In this document: positions 1-8,562 of the stretch, piece by piece | Layout of the letters: every line of letters starts with the position of its first letter | Position numbering within the stretch: position 1 is the first letter of the stretch | Assembly: GCF_000285515.1 (NCBI RefSeq) | Contig: NZ_HE610957.1 | Coordinates: 161,238 to 225,237, forward strand | Reading direction: 5' to 3' | DNA length: 64,000 nt | Source: Paenibacillus senegalensis JC66 | GTDB taxonomy: Bacteria; Bacillota; Bacilli; Paenibacillales; NBRC-103111 | Translations under genes and position numbers: made by a program | The notes under the pieces: generated by a model | The model's input: the letters and a program-made list of their open reading frames with translations, nothing else | What the model was told of the DNA's origin: nothing | Database searches by the model: none

Positions 1-2
1 CA

Positions 3-281
3 CCAGATGAGAGACTAAAGCTTTTTTCTAATGTTGAACAAGTGTTCAAAAATATTGCTTCCAATATGGATCAGTCACCTTCCTCTGTTAAAGTGCAGCG
101 ATTAATCGGAAAGTGGAGGGAGAATCTAGAGCAGCTCATGACTTGTAATTCAAAGTTGCTCGCCTGCATTGCAGATAGGTACACTTCAGATGAGCGCCTG
201 AAAAACTATTTTAATCAGTATGGCGAGGATTTTGCAGATTTCCTGCAAAGTGCTATTATGCATCATATATCTCAATCGTGA
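3..281 (+). CDS. C-terminal part of a MerR-family regulator with TipAS-type effector domain (5' end outside window)
   Basis: The frame is open from base 3 with no convincing start, so this is the tail of a gene that begins before the window. About 92 residues are visible. They are helical, with a PSSVKVQRLIGKWRENLEQ stretch and a tail of the YFNQYGEDFADFLQSAI type. This matches the general pattern of the TipAS ligand-binding domain found at the C-terminus of MerR regulators that sense antibiotics or other hydrophobic molecules. The DNA-binding part cannot be seen. The ABC exporter pair that starts 69 bases downstream would be a natural target for such a regulator, but that is inference. A GTG at 42 could be mistaken for the start; no ribosome binding site supports it. 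Confidence 0.6.
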   Translation, partial: PDERLKLFSNVEQVFKNIASNMDQSPSSVKVQRLIGKWRENLEQLMTCNSKLLACIADRYTSDERLKNYFNQYGEDFADFLQSAIMHHISQS

Positions 282-349
282 GCATGTCCATTAAAGAAAG
301 CGAGAACCGTTGATGAATTTTCAATAAACGATAGGAGGGAGCTGTTTCT

Positions 350-2160
350 TTGGATTCACCCGCAGCACGTAAGAGCGAATCCGATTCAGGCAGCCGATCT
401 GACAATAAAAAGGGATTACTTCCAGTTTACTTATGGACGCTGTCTTACGTTAAACCATACCTGGGCCTGCTTGCGCTGGTCGTTCTCTCCCTGGCTCTCG
501 TTTCGGCTGTTGAATTGGCCATCCCCAAGTTTTTTCAGTTTTTTATTGACTCGGTCATTCCCGGCACTAGCCAATCTTCGTTCCTCGGGATGGTTATCTT
601 CTTCGTTGCGCTTCTGGCTGCGCTGCTGGCCGGACAGGCAGGTTTCAATGTGTTTCAGAGGCAGCTCCAAGAAAGGGCATCCCGGGATTTGCAATTATCG
701 ATATTTAAACAAATCCGCAAGCTCGGGTTCGCTTATTATGAACGCAACCCTGTCGGGGAAACGCTCGCTTTTCTCAATACCGAAGTGGCCTCGATCCAGA
801 ATCTTTACCGCCAAAGCTTTCCCTCGCTGCTTAACGGACTGTTGTTCTCTATCCTTTCCGTTGCCGTTATGCTGTCAACAAGCCTTCATCTGAGTATGGT
901 TGTCCTCCCCAGCTTTCTGCTTTATTATTTGTTCGGCCCGGCATTGGAGAAGAAAGCCTCCCTGGAAGGAAAGAAATTAGCTGCCCTTAGGATCGAGGAG
1001 AATCGAAAAGTGTATGACAGCGTGTCTTCGCTCACCGAGGTTCGCGCTTACGGGGCGGAAAGCTGGGATTCGCAGCGTTATCTAGACAAGGTGGAAGAGC
1101 ATAACCGGGGGATGATCCGCACCTACTGGTTTGCTTATTGGAGAGGTACGAACCGGAGACTGAGCTATTATATCGGAGCCATTGTCATTTTCTTTACGGA
1201 TACTATTTAATCGGCCAGCAAAGCCTGACAGCGGGGGAGTTTGTCGCTTTTATCCTTTATTATTTTACCGCCATGCACCGGATGACTGCAGTTGTAACCG
1301 AGATTACAGAGCAGCGGGTGCTGATGTATCAGGCCGAAAAATTGTACACTTTCATGAATTTGCAGCCTGCGGTTGCTGAACCGGAGCATCCTGTGGAGGC
1401 GGCCGCTATTAAGGGGTCGTTGCAATTCAGCCAAGTTAAATTCGGCTATCAACCGGACAGGCCGGTTCTGGAAGCGTTTAACCTAACCGTTCCTTCAGGG
1501 GCGAAAGTAGCGCTAGTCGGCTCCAGCGGCAGCGGGAAATCGACGGTCATCAAGCTGGCCGGACGCTTCTATGACGCCGATCAAGGGGATATTTTGCTGG
1601 ATGGGATTTCTGTTCGGCGGCTTTCTTTCGATGTTCTGCGAAATTCCTTCGGCTATGTATTTCAGGAAACGTATTTGTTCGGTTCATCGGTCAAAGAAAA
1701 CATCCGCTTCGGCCGTCCTGATGCAAGCGATGAAGACGTGATGGAGGCTGCCAAGGCGGCATGTGCCCATGATTTTATAATGGAATTGCCCGAAGGATAC
1801 GACACTTACGTGGGGGAACGGGGAATCAGGCTGTCTGGCGGGCAGAAGCAGCGGATCGCGATTGCGCGAATGTTCATCAAAAATCCGCGGGTCATTCTGT
1901 TGGACGAAGCGACATCCGCACTTGACAATGAAAGCGAAGCGATTGTCCAGGAGGCGTTGGACCGCTTGATGAAGGGGCGCACGCTGCTGGCGGTTGCTCA
2001 CCGGTTATCAACAATCCGTAATTTCGACCTAATTGCAGTCATGAAGGATGGAAGAGTCTTAGAGCAGGGGACTTATGAGCAATTAATGGCCGAACAAGGC
2101 CACTTTTACCGGCTGGCTAATGGGACAGGACCGGAATCTGGAGGGAAGAATCTTGTCTAA
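350..2160 (+). pseudogene. ABC exporter half-transporter (TMD-NBD), interrupted by a frameshift
   Basis: Two overlapping reading frames together encode one half-transporter of about 600 residues. The first (350-1210) has a TTG start 10 bases after AGGAGGGA (333-340) and carries the N-terminal transmembrane domain. The second carries the rest of the membrane domain and the nucleotide-binding domain. Its landmarks are Walker A GSSGSGKST (about 1519-1545), Q-loop FQETYLF, signature LSGGQ (about 1831), Walker B ILLDEATSALD and the H-loop VAHRLST. The break is near 1190-1200: IVIFF in the first frame should continue as YGYYLIGQQSL in the second, which needs one extra T in the local T run. It is either a real disabling deletion or a sequencing error. 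TMD-NBD half-transporters of this kind usually export drugs, lipids or peptides as dimers, and the next gene is the likely partner. Confidence 0.8.
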
Positions 2161-3919
2161 TATGCAATGGATTGTCCGCTGCCTTCTCCGGTACAAAGGA
2201 TGGGTACTCCTGGCGGTCATTCTGATGGCCGCAGAGATGACCGCCAATCTTTCCGCTATCTGGCTGCAGCAGTCGATCATTGACGAGGTGCTGATCAACG
2301 GGCAGCGGGACCGGTTTCCCCTAATCCTCACGCAGCTTGCCTGCGCCTACCTGGCCTATTCGCTGCTGTTCACTTTCGGGCCGCATATTATCCATCATAC
2401 GGTGGCCAGGCTGCGCAAAGTCATGTCCGCCGAATTAATGCAGAGTGTTCGCCGGCTACCTGTCAAGGAAATTCATAACAAGCGGACAGCGGACCTTGTC
2501 TACCGGTTTACCCATGATCTGGGCCAAGTTTCCGGCCTGATTGGCGGAGATATTCCCCGGCTTGCACAGCATCTTGCCGGAGCCATTATGCTAATTGTCA
2601 TTATTGGTGGCGCCAGTCCCGCACTGCTTGCTGTAGTGGGCAGCTTTGGGATGGTATACATTCTACTCGGCAAGCGATTCGCTCGCCCCAGAAAGCATGC
2701 AGCTGGGCAGGTTAATAAGGATAAGGCTAATCTTCTGGTCCATCTGGAAGAAGGGGTGGCGGCTACCCGGGAAGTACTGGCTTTCCGGCGGGAACAATGG
2801 GAAGCCCGCCAATATCAGTCCTTATTCCGGACGTACTATAACAGCGTGATGAAAGAGGCCAAGTTAATCAACAGGCAGATGCTGATCAGCGATCCTATCA
2901 AGTGGGGGGCGGTCATAATTGTCCTGCTGTTCGGGGGATGGCAGGTCTTAAACGAGCAGCTCTCGATTGGCCTTTATGTTGTCCTCTTCCAATTCTCTTC
3001 AAGGCTTATCGACAGTTTGTATTATGTATATAATAACTTGATGTCCGTATCCGGCAAATTGGCCTCAGTCGAAAGAATACGCATGATTCTGGAGAGTGAA
3101 ACGATCCGTGAGGGTCAAACCGCTTTATCTGACCCCGTTAACCAACTGCAATTGGACGGGGTATCTTTCAAATATGAAGGTAGAGAACATTCTGTGCTGA
3201 ACCGGATTACCCTGGAGGTGCCCATTGGTTCAAAAACTGCTTTCGTCGGGACAAGCGGTGGCGGAAAATCTACGATAGCCAGCCTGCTGATGCGATTTTA
3301 TGAACCGGATGAAGGGCGGATTCTGGTAAACGGGCTGCCCTTATCCTCCATTTCCCGGGGGGACTGGACGAAGAAAGCGGCTATCGTTTTCCAAGAGCCC
3401 TATTTGTTCCCTGAGTCGATCCGTACCAATCTGCTGCTGGGCATTGACGGAGTTACAGAAGAGAAAATGATAGAAATTTGCAAAGCGATGAGGATTCATG
3501 ATTTTATTGAGGGCCTGGCTGAGCGCTACGATACGGTCGTTGGAGAACGGGGCATTACCTTATCGGGAGGGCAGAGGCAGCGGATAGCTATAGCAAGGGC
3601 ACTGTTGTACGATCCGGAAGTCTTGATTCTTGATGAAGCAACGTCCTCGCTGGATATGGAGACGGAGCGGGAGATTCAAACGGAGTTGGACCGGCTGCGT
3701 AAAGGCAGAACCACGATCGTGATTGCCCATCGTCTGTCTACTGTCCGCAATGCCGAGCGGATCTATGTCCTGGATCAAGGAACGGTCGCCGAGCAGGGAA
3801 CTCACGACGAACTGATGACGGCCAACACCGTATATCGCAGGCTGGTGCTCAAACAGCGTACGGAAGAGGACGGAAATGAAGAGTGTACGCAACCGGAAGT
3901 AGGGCTTAGGGTGTGGTAA
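2153..3919 (+). CDS. ABC exporter half-transporter (TMD-NBD), partner of the preceding gene
   Basis: A 588-residue type IV ABC exporter subunit. The N-terminal region (about 10-310) holds six predicted membrane segments, followed by an ATPase domain with Walker A GTSGGGKST, Q-loop FQEPYLFPES, signature LSGGQRQRIAIARAL, Walker B VLILDEATSSLD and switch IAHRLST. All catalytic motifs are intact. I chose the TTG at 2153 because GGAGGG (2140-2145) lies 7 bases before it. An ATG at 2120 is in frame but has no such site. The gene overlaps the preceding half-transporter by 8 bases, so the two are translationally coupled and probably form a heterodimer. The substrate cannot be read from the sequence. 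The upstream TipAS-type regulator suggests drug export, as inference only. Confidence 0.88.
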   Translation: MSNMQWIVRCLLRYKGWVLLAVILMAAEMTANLSAIWLQQSIIDEVLINGQRDRFPLILTQLACAYLAYSLLFTFGPHIIHHTVARLRKVMSAELMQSVRRLPVKEIHNKRTADLVYRFTHDLGQVSGLIGGDIPRLAQHLAGAIMLIVIIGGASPALLAVVGSFGMVYILLGKRFARPRKHAAGQVNKDKANLLVHLEEGVAATREVLAFRREQWEARQYQSLFRTYYNSVMKEAKLINRQMLISDPIKWGAVIIVLLFGGWQVLNEQLSIGLYVVLFQFSSRLIDSLYYVYNNLMSVSGKLASVERIRMILESETIREGQTALSDPVNQLQLDGVSFKYEGREHSVLNRITLEVPIGSKTAFVGTSGGGKSTIASLLMRFYEPDEGRILVNGLPLSSISRGDWTKKAAIVFQEPYLFPESIRTNLLLGIDGVTEEKMIEICKAMRIHDFIEGLAERYDTVVGERGITLSGGQRQRIAIARALLYDPEVLILDEATSSLDMETEREIQTELDRLRKGRTTIVIAHRLSTVRNAERIYVLDQGTVAEQGTHDELMTANTVYRRLVLKQRTEEDGNEECTQPEVGLRVW

Positions 3920-3945
3920 GTTTAACACGGCCATTGTAAAAACTC

Positions 3946-4004
3946 GCGGCGGCTGCCTCAGCTACTGCACGCGTGATGACGCGCCTGGCTGCCGCAGCTG
4001 CTGC
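3946..4004. repeat. Imperfect inverted repeat between the ABC exporter and HAD genes
   Basis: GCGGCGGCTGCCTCAGC (3946-3962) matches the reverse complement of 3988-4004 at 13 of 17 positions. A smaller CGCGTGATGACGCG-like hairpin lies in the loop. No T tract follows, so it is not a standard terminator. It could stabilise the 3' end of the exporter mRNA. The left arm sits after the exporter stop and the right arm ends just before the ribosome binding site of the next gene. Confidence 0.4.
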
Positions 4005-4019
4005 AAAGGAGACGTAACA

Positions 4020-4661
4020 ATGAAAAAGTACATACTCTTCGATCATGATGGTGTTCTGGTTAATACTGAATTCTGGTATTACAAAGCGGGAGAGCGCGCT
4101 CTGGCCGATATTGGATTTACCCTGGATAAAGATCAATACCTCCGCGACATGACCCAGTCATTTGGAACTTGGGCCCAAGCCAGGGCGGCAGGTGTTGATG
4201 AACAGACCATCAGCAGGCAGCGTGAGGTCCGCAACGCCTATTATCAGGAATATCTAAGAACAGAAGCTATAGAGATTGAAGGCGTGGTTGAAGCTCTAGC
4301 CGAACTGTCAAAGTACGTCCGCATGGCCATCGTAACAACTGCAAAACGTGCTGATTTTCAACTTATTCATGAGAAGCGCCAGATTAAGCAATTCATGGAA
4401 TTCGTCCTCGTTCGCGAAGACTACGGGCACGCCAAGCCGCATCCGGAACCATACTTGACTGGCCTAAAGCGCTTCGGAGCTGCGAAAGAAGAGACCCTGG
4501 TTGTGGAGGATTCAAACAGAGGGTTGAACTCAGCCGTGGCAGCTGGTATCGACTGTGCTATTGTCCATAACGACTTCACACAATCACATGACTTCTCACA
4601 GGCCAGTTATCGAATCAAGACTCTGATTGAGCTAAAGGACATTATCCTGAATGAAACCTGA
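4020..4661 (+). CDS. HAD-superfamily hydrolase (beta-phosphoglucomutase-like, subfamily IA)
   Basis: A 213-residue cytoplasmic phosphatase or phosphomutase of the haloacid dehalogenase superfamily. Motif I is FDHDGVL, with the nucleophile Asp8 and the acid/base Asp10. An alpha-helical cap of the IA type follows. Motif II is in IVTTAKRA, motif III is the Lys of HAKPHPEPY, and motif IV is VVEDSNRG. AAGGAGACG before the ATG is a good ribosome binding site. The family acts on small phosphorylated metabolites such as sugar phosphates or phosphoglycolate. The substrate here cannot be assigned. The 100-base gap to the ABC genes, with a large hairpin in it, suggests a separate or attenuated transcript. 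Confidence 0.85.
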   Translation: MKKYILFDHDGVLVNTEFWYYKAGERALADIGFTLDKDQYLRDMTQSFGTWAQARAAGVDEQTISRQREVRNAYYQEYLRTEAIEIEGVVEALAELSKYVRMAIVTTAKRADFQLIHEKRQIKQFMEFVLVREDYGHAKPHPEPYLTGLKRFGAAKEETLVVEDSNRGLNSAVAAGIDCAIVHNDFTQSHDFSQASYRIKTLIELKDIILNET

Positions 4662-4761
4662 ATGCATTCGCCAGTGTGCCCAGGATTTACATTAAAGGAA
4701 AAGTGATGAGCAGTTTATCCAATACAAGCCAATTTACCACCGATAAAAGGGGGTTAAAGCA

Positions 4762-4977
4762 ATGAGCAAAACAGTAACTTTTTCATTTAGTAGTGCTGTA
4801 TACGAAGACATACAGGCGACAGAAACATTCACGTTTGAAAAGTTAGGTATCGAAGAGAAACTGGATGAAAAAGCGTTAAAAATAGAAATAGATAAAATTT
4901 TTCAGGCTTGGGTTTGGGATAAACTTAGTATTTCTTTCAGTATAGTCATGGAGGAATCAGACATAGGTAATAAATAA
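4762..4977 (+). CDS. Small hypothetical protein (71 aa)
   Basis: A short acidic protein with a clear ribosome binding site (AAGGGGG about 8 bases before the ATG). The first half is rich in Thr, Ser and Phe (TVTFSFSSAVYEDI) and probably beta-stranded. The middle EKLGIEEKLDEKALKIEID is probably helical, and a second strand (DKLSISFSIVMEE) follows. No signal peptide or membrane segment is seen. I do not recognise the family. Its neighbours (HAD phosphatase, sugar-type transporter cassette) give no clear hint of function. Confidence 0.55.
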   Translation: MSKTVTFSFSSAVYEDIQATETFTFEKLGIEEKLDEKALKIEIDKIFQAWVWDKLSISFSIVMEESDIGNK

Positions 4978-5104
4978 AGAAAGAAAGTATTTATTCAAAG
5001 AACGGGTGATGTAGGACGACAAGAACATAGACCGAATATCTCCAGTTCCTGCTGTAATAATAGATCAAGTCCCGTTCATAATTGAATTTAAATGACTAAG
5101 GCCC

Positions 5105-5136
5105 CGTCTCGTGAAACATTGCGAGGCGTTTTTTTT
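5105..5136 (+). terminator. Rho-independent terminator after the small hypothetical gene
   Basis: CGTCTCG (5105-5111) pairs with CGAGGCG (5122-5128), including one G-U pair, across the loop TGAAACATTG. Eight T residues follow directly. It separates the upstream genes from cassette A. Confidence 0.85.
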
Positions 5137-5260
5137 GGGGCGTTTTTTTCGATACAACTTTTTTACAAGTTGGTGAAATCCTTCTAACATCTATCTGCTA
5201 TGATCAAGAAAGTCTCGAAAGAGAAATAGATAAATCAGGTGAGGGAGAGGTAACGTACAT

Positions 5261-6703
5261 ATGAAAAAAATTGGATTATTCTCGCTAATCTGTATGATGG
5301 TGTTCGTTTTGGCGGCATGCAGTAATAACACTGATGGAGAAGCGGAGTCGTCAGAAAATGAAAAAGCCGCAGGTTCGCAACACCAGACTGATAAACGAAC
5401 CGATGCAGGGAAACAAACGGATACCCAGACAGATACGGAGCCGTCATCATCAAAAACCGAAAACGGGAAAACAGTCATTACCTTTGCAACCTTTTACGAG
5501 AACGATCTTTTTAAAGAAGCCAAGAGAAAGTATGAAGCAAAACACCCTAACATTGAAATCCAACTTACCTCTCAACATGCCAGTGGCATGGATGCCAACT
5601 GGGACAACTGGGAGACCATTCATGAACAGTTCGTCAAAACAACGAACACGCAAATGCTGGCAGGATCAGGTCCTGATGTGCTTGAGCTGGATGAGCTGCC
5701 GATCGGACAATATGTGAATCAGAAGGTGCTTGTCAATGTAGGCGAGTTGATGGAAAATGACCCGGACTTCCATAAAGATCAATATTTTGTAAACATATTG
5801 GATAACTTCAAATTGAATGACGGTACTTACGCTATTCCTTTACAGTTTTACCTAAATGGTTTTACGGGAGTACAGGAAGACATCGAACAAACCAGTGTTT
5901 CTTTCAACGATCAAAGCTGGACCTGGGAGCAATTTATCCAGGTATCGAAAGAGATGATCAACAAAGGGGATAAGAAGCACGCATTCGAAGCGCCCACTCC
6001 TGGCGGGCTGTTGAACAACCTAGTACAAGGACGATACAGTGAATTTGTAGATGAAGCGAATCGAAAGGCTAATTTCGATTCAGCAGCATTCATCGGCTTG
6101 ATGAAACAAGTGCAACAGATGTTAGATCAGGGAATCATCACGACCGAAGGCGGAGGCGCTGACTCAACTTATTTTCGGGACGAAATTTTACTTTCGATCT
6201 CCGATTACCTTCGCAAGCAGAACAGTTCCTATGGTGAGAAGTTCTATATCATGCCTCACGCGGAAGAACAAAAAGCTGGTGGGCACTTCCAAGCGTTAAA
6301 TATGATCGGTATAAATGCCCATTCCCCTGTCAAGGAAGAAGCATGGGATTTTGTCAAATTTCTTATGTCCGAAGAGTTAGGGCAATCGACCGATACCCTG
6401 ATGGATACCGGAAACCAGACTGGCTTCCCATTGAATAGAAACGTTTATCAAAAGCAAGCACAAAACCTTTTACAAATCGGGAAGATGAACGACTATGAAG
6501 GACGGGAATTTACGATTACAGAAAAGGATCTTCAAAGTTTGGAATCGTATCTTACCGCGGCGGTTCATCCTATTGAATATAAGTTTACTCTCATTCAAGA
6601 GATCATTTATGAAGAATCTGAAGCTTTTTTCGCTGGTCAAAAATCGGCTGAAGATGTAGCGAAACTCATACAAAACAGGGTGACAACCTATCTGAATGAA
6701 TGA
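5261..6703 (+). CDS. Extracellular solute-binding lipoprotein, CUT1 family (cassette A)
   Basis: A 480-residue lipoprotein binding component of an ABC importer. The signal peptide ends in a lipobox, VLAAC, with the lipidated Cys at 20. A hydrophilic linker of about 45 residues, rich in Asp, Thr, Lys and Gln, follows before the folded domain. The domain reads like bacterial family 1 binding proteins: ITFATFYENDLFKEAKRKYE at the start, AGSGPDVLELDELP in the middle, and the typical PVKEEAWDFVKFLMSEE late motif. GGTGAGGGAGAGG precedes the ATG. It is the first gene of SBP-permease-permease-MFP cassette A. Its C-terminal end (KLIQNRVTTYLNE) nearly matches that of the binding protein of cassette B (18106-19395), so the two are paralogues. 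The ligand is unknown; the family mostly binds oligosaccharides. Confidence 0.9.
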   Translation: MKKIGLFSLICMMVFVLAACSNNTDGEAESSENEKAAGSQHQTDKRTDAGKQTDTQTDTEPSSSKTENGKTVITFATFYENDLFKEAKRKYEAKHPNIEIQLTSQHASGMDANWDNWETIHEQFVKTTNTQMLAGSGPDVLELDELPIGQYVNQKVLVNVGELMENDPDFHKDQYFVNILDNFKLNDGTYAIPLQFYLNGFTGVQEDIEQTSVSFNDQSWTWEQFIQVSKEMINKGDKKHAFEAPTPGGLLNNLVQGRYSEFVDEANRKANFDSAAFIGLMKQVQQMLDQGIITTEGGGADSTYFRDEILLSISDYLRKQNSSYGEKFYIMPHAEEQKAGGHFQALNMIGINAHSPVKEEAWDFVKFLMSEELGQSTDTLMDTGNQTGFPLNRNVYQKQAQNLLQIGKMNDYEGREFTITEKDLQSLESYLTAAVHPIEYKFTLIQEIIYEESEAFFAGQKSAEDVAKLIQNRVTTYLNE

Positions 6704-6743
6704 AACAAGAAGGAGTGATGCCGGAAGGAGGAGGATACTGGGC

Positions 6744-7613
6744 ATGAACGGGAAAGGATTACGGACAGAATGGACCATCGCTATATTATTCTTGGCACCG
6801 AGCGTAATCGGCTTTGCCTTGTTTTATGTGATCCCCTTCACGGTCGGAATTTTCTATTCCATGATGGACAGTACGGTCAACGGCTCTTTTGTCGGCTTCG
6901 AAAATTACAGGGAACTGCTCGACAGTGGCTCTTTTCGCAAAGCGGCGATGAATACGTTCGTGTTTACCGGAGTGAGTGTGCCATTCCTAATTATACTCTC
7001 TTTGTTATTTGCTTTATTGCTAAATCAACAGCTCTTTTTACGGAACTGGCTGAAAACTTCTTTTGTACTACCGCTTGTTGTCCCGGTGGCATCGATCGTT
7101 TTATTTTGGCAAATTTTATTTGATTGGAACGGTACCGTGAACATGTGGTTGCAAGGCATCGGAATCGATCGGATCGATTGGATGAAATCGGAATGGTCCA
7201 TGGGCGTGCTAACGCTCCTATATATATGGAAAAACATTGGCTTTAATATTATTCTGTTTCTTGCCGGACTACAGAATATTCCTCAATCCTATTACGAAAC
7301 CGCTGATATCGAAGGAGCTGGACAATGGCATAAATTCACTCATATTACGCTCGTTTATTTGACACCGACGATGTTCCTGGTTCTGCTCATGTCCATTATT
7401 AATTCGTTCCGTGTCTTTCGTGAAACTTACCTTCTTGCAGGCGATTATCCATACGACCGAATTTATATGCTGCAGCATTATATGAACAATATGTTCTATT
7501 CGCTTGATATGCAGAAGCTGACCTCTGCAGCCGTGTTAATGGTTGGCGGCATTTTGATCATTGTAACGATTATGCTTTTGGTTGAACGTCGTTTCCGGAA
7601 TTTCATGGAATAA
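6744..7613 (+). CDS. ABC importer permease, MalF/UgpA type (cassette A)
   Basis: A 289-residue membrane protein with about six membrane segments and the cytoplasmic coupling (EAA) loop YYETADIEGAGQWHKFTHI, which docks on the ATPase. The ATG at 6744 is preferred because AAGGAGGAGG (6725-6734) stands 9 bases before it. An in-frame ATG at 6696 overlaps the binding-protein gene but has no comparable site. It closely resembles the MalF-type permease of cassette B (for example the FALFYVIPF and LDSGSFRKAAMNTF stretches). No ATPase gene is nearby. Importers of this class in Bacillota commonly share a MsmX-like ATPase encoded elsewhere. Confidence 0.9.
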   Translation: MNGKGLRTEWTIAILFLAPSVIGFALFYVIPFTVGIFYSMMDSTVNGSFVGFENYRELLDSGSFRKAAMNTFVFTGVSVPFLIILSLLFALLLNQQLFLRNWLKTSFVLPLVVPVASIVLFWQILFDWNGTVNMWLQGIGIDRIDWMKSEWSMGVLTLLYIWKNIGFNIILFLAGLQNIPQSYYETADIEGAGQWHKFTHITLVYLTPTMFLVLLMSIINSFRVFRETYLLAGDYPYDRIYMLQHYMNNMFYSLDMQKLTSAAVLMVGGILIIVTIMLLVERRFRNFME

Positions 7614-7630
7614 GTGAGGGGGAGATGGGC

Positions 7631-8515
7631 ATGGAGAAAGAAAAACAATTATTTTTACAAAAATGCGTGTTGTCTTTAATCATGTTAGTCATTGCTGCAA
7701 TGATGCTCTTTCCGATTGTCATAACCTTCACCAACTCCTTGATGACAGAGCAGGAAATAGGTTACAACTATGACCTCATTGGTAAGATGCCCCATCTTGA
7801 AGCGGGAGAGAAGGGCGGATATGTCAATTTGAAATTAATCCCCGACTGGGTGTCGTTTGAGCAATATGCTGCGATCTTGATAGAAACTCCCGTTTTCCTC
7901 AAGATGTTCTGGAATTCCGTATTTATGGTTACACCGATCATTGTCGGACAAACCATTGTAGCTTCGTACGCAGCTTATGCATTTGCGAAGCTTCGATTTC
8001 GGGGCAGGGATAAGCTGTTTTTCATTTATTTGATGGCCATGCTCATGCCTTTCCAAGTCACATTGGTTCCCAATTATATGATTGCCGACAGGCTTGGACT
8101 GCTCAACACGGCAGCAGCGATCATTCTGCCGGGAATCTTCAGTGCATTCGGTGTGTTTATGCTTAGGCAATTCATGATTCATATTCCCAGCTCTTATATC
8201 GAGGCAGCCAAAATGGATGGAGCGGGCCAATTGAGAATTTTCCATAAGATCATCCTTCCCCAGATCCAGCCGGGTTTGGCTGCTCTCATCGTTTTGTTGT
8301 TTGTGGATTATTGGAACATGGTGGAGCAACCGCTGATTTTCCTGGAGGATTCATTCAAGCAGCCATTATCGCTTTATTTGTTAAGAATCAACCTGGAGGC
8401 ACGGGGTGTGGGATTCGCTGCCTCAGCGCTGTATATGTCCCCTATGATCCTGTTGTTCCTGTACGCGGAATCTTACTTTCACAGAGGGATTCAATTATCT
8501 GGTATTAAAGAATAA
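7631..8515 (+). CDS. ABC importer permease, MalG/UgpE type (cassette A)
   Basis: A 294-residue partner permease with six predicted membrane segments and an EAA loop, SYIEAAKMDGAGQLRIFHKI. The ATG at 7631 is 7 bases after GAGGGGGA. An ATG at 7625 is too close to that site. Between the first membrane segment and the core there is an external loop of about 60 residues (TEQEIGYNYDLIGKMPHLEA and on). The same loop occurs in the cassette B paralogue (TAQEIDINYGPLGQM), so it is a shared trait of this transporter pair. The gene lies between the MalF-type permease and the MFP gene with short spacing, as one operon. Confidence 0.9.
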   Translation: MEKEKQLFLQKCVLSLIMLVIAAMMLFPIVITFTNSLMTEQEIGYNYDLIGKMPHLEAGEKGGYVNLKLIPDWVSFEQYAAILIETPVFLKMFWNSVFMVTPIIVGQTIVASYAAYAFAKLRFRGRDKLFFIYLMAMLMPFQVTLVPNYMIADRLGLLNTAAAIILPGIFSAFGVFMLRQFMIHIPSSYIEAAKMDGAGQLRIFHKIILPQIQPGLAALIVLLFVDYWNMVEQPLIFLEDSFKQPLSLYLLRINLEARGVGFAASALYMSPMILLFLYAESYFHRGIQLSGIKE

Positions 8516-8562
8516 ATGATATGATGCACGGTGTCTTAGAATACCACGGAGGAGATTTAACA

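Noticed and set aside
1138..1210. Programmed -1 frameshifting in the ABC exporter gene
   Set aside because: The local sequence (T TTC TTT) is not a canonical X XXY YYZ slippery site, and no clear stimulatory stem-loop is seen just downstream. Mutation or sequencing error is simpler.
4762..5100. Phage or mobile-element remnant around the small hypothetical gene
   Set aside because: No integrase, terminal repeats or other phage genes are seen; the only structure is a normal terminator.
5151..5260. Promoter for cassette A
   Set aside because: A TATGAT at 5199-5204 could be a -10, but no -35 match lies at 16-18 bases, so I do not claim a promoter position.
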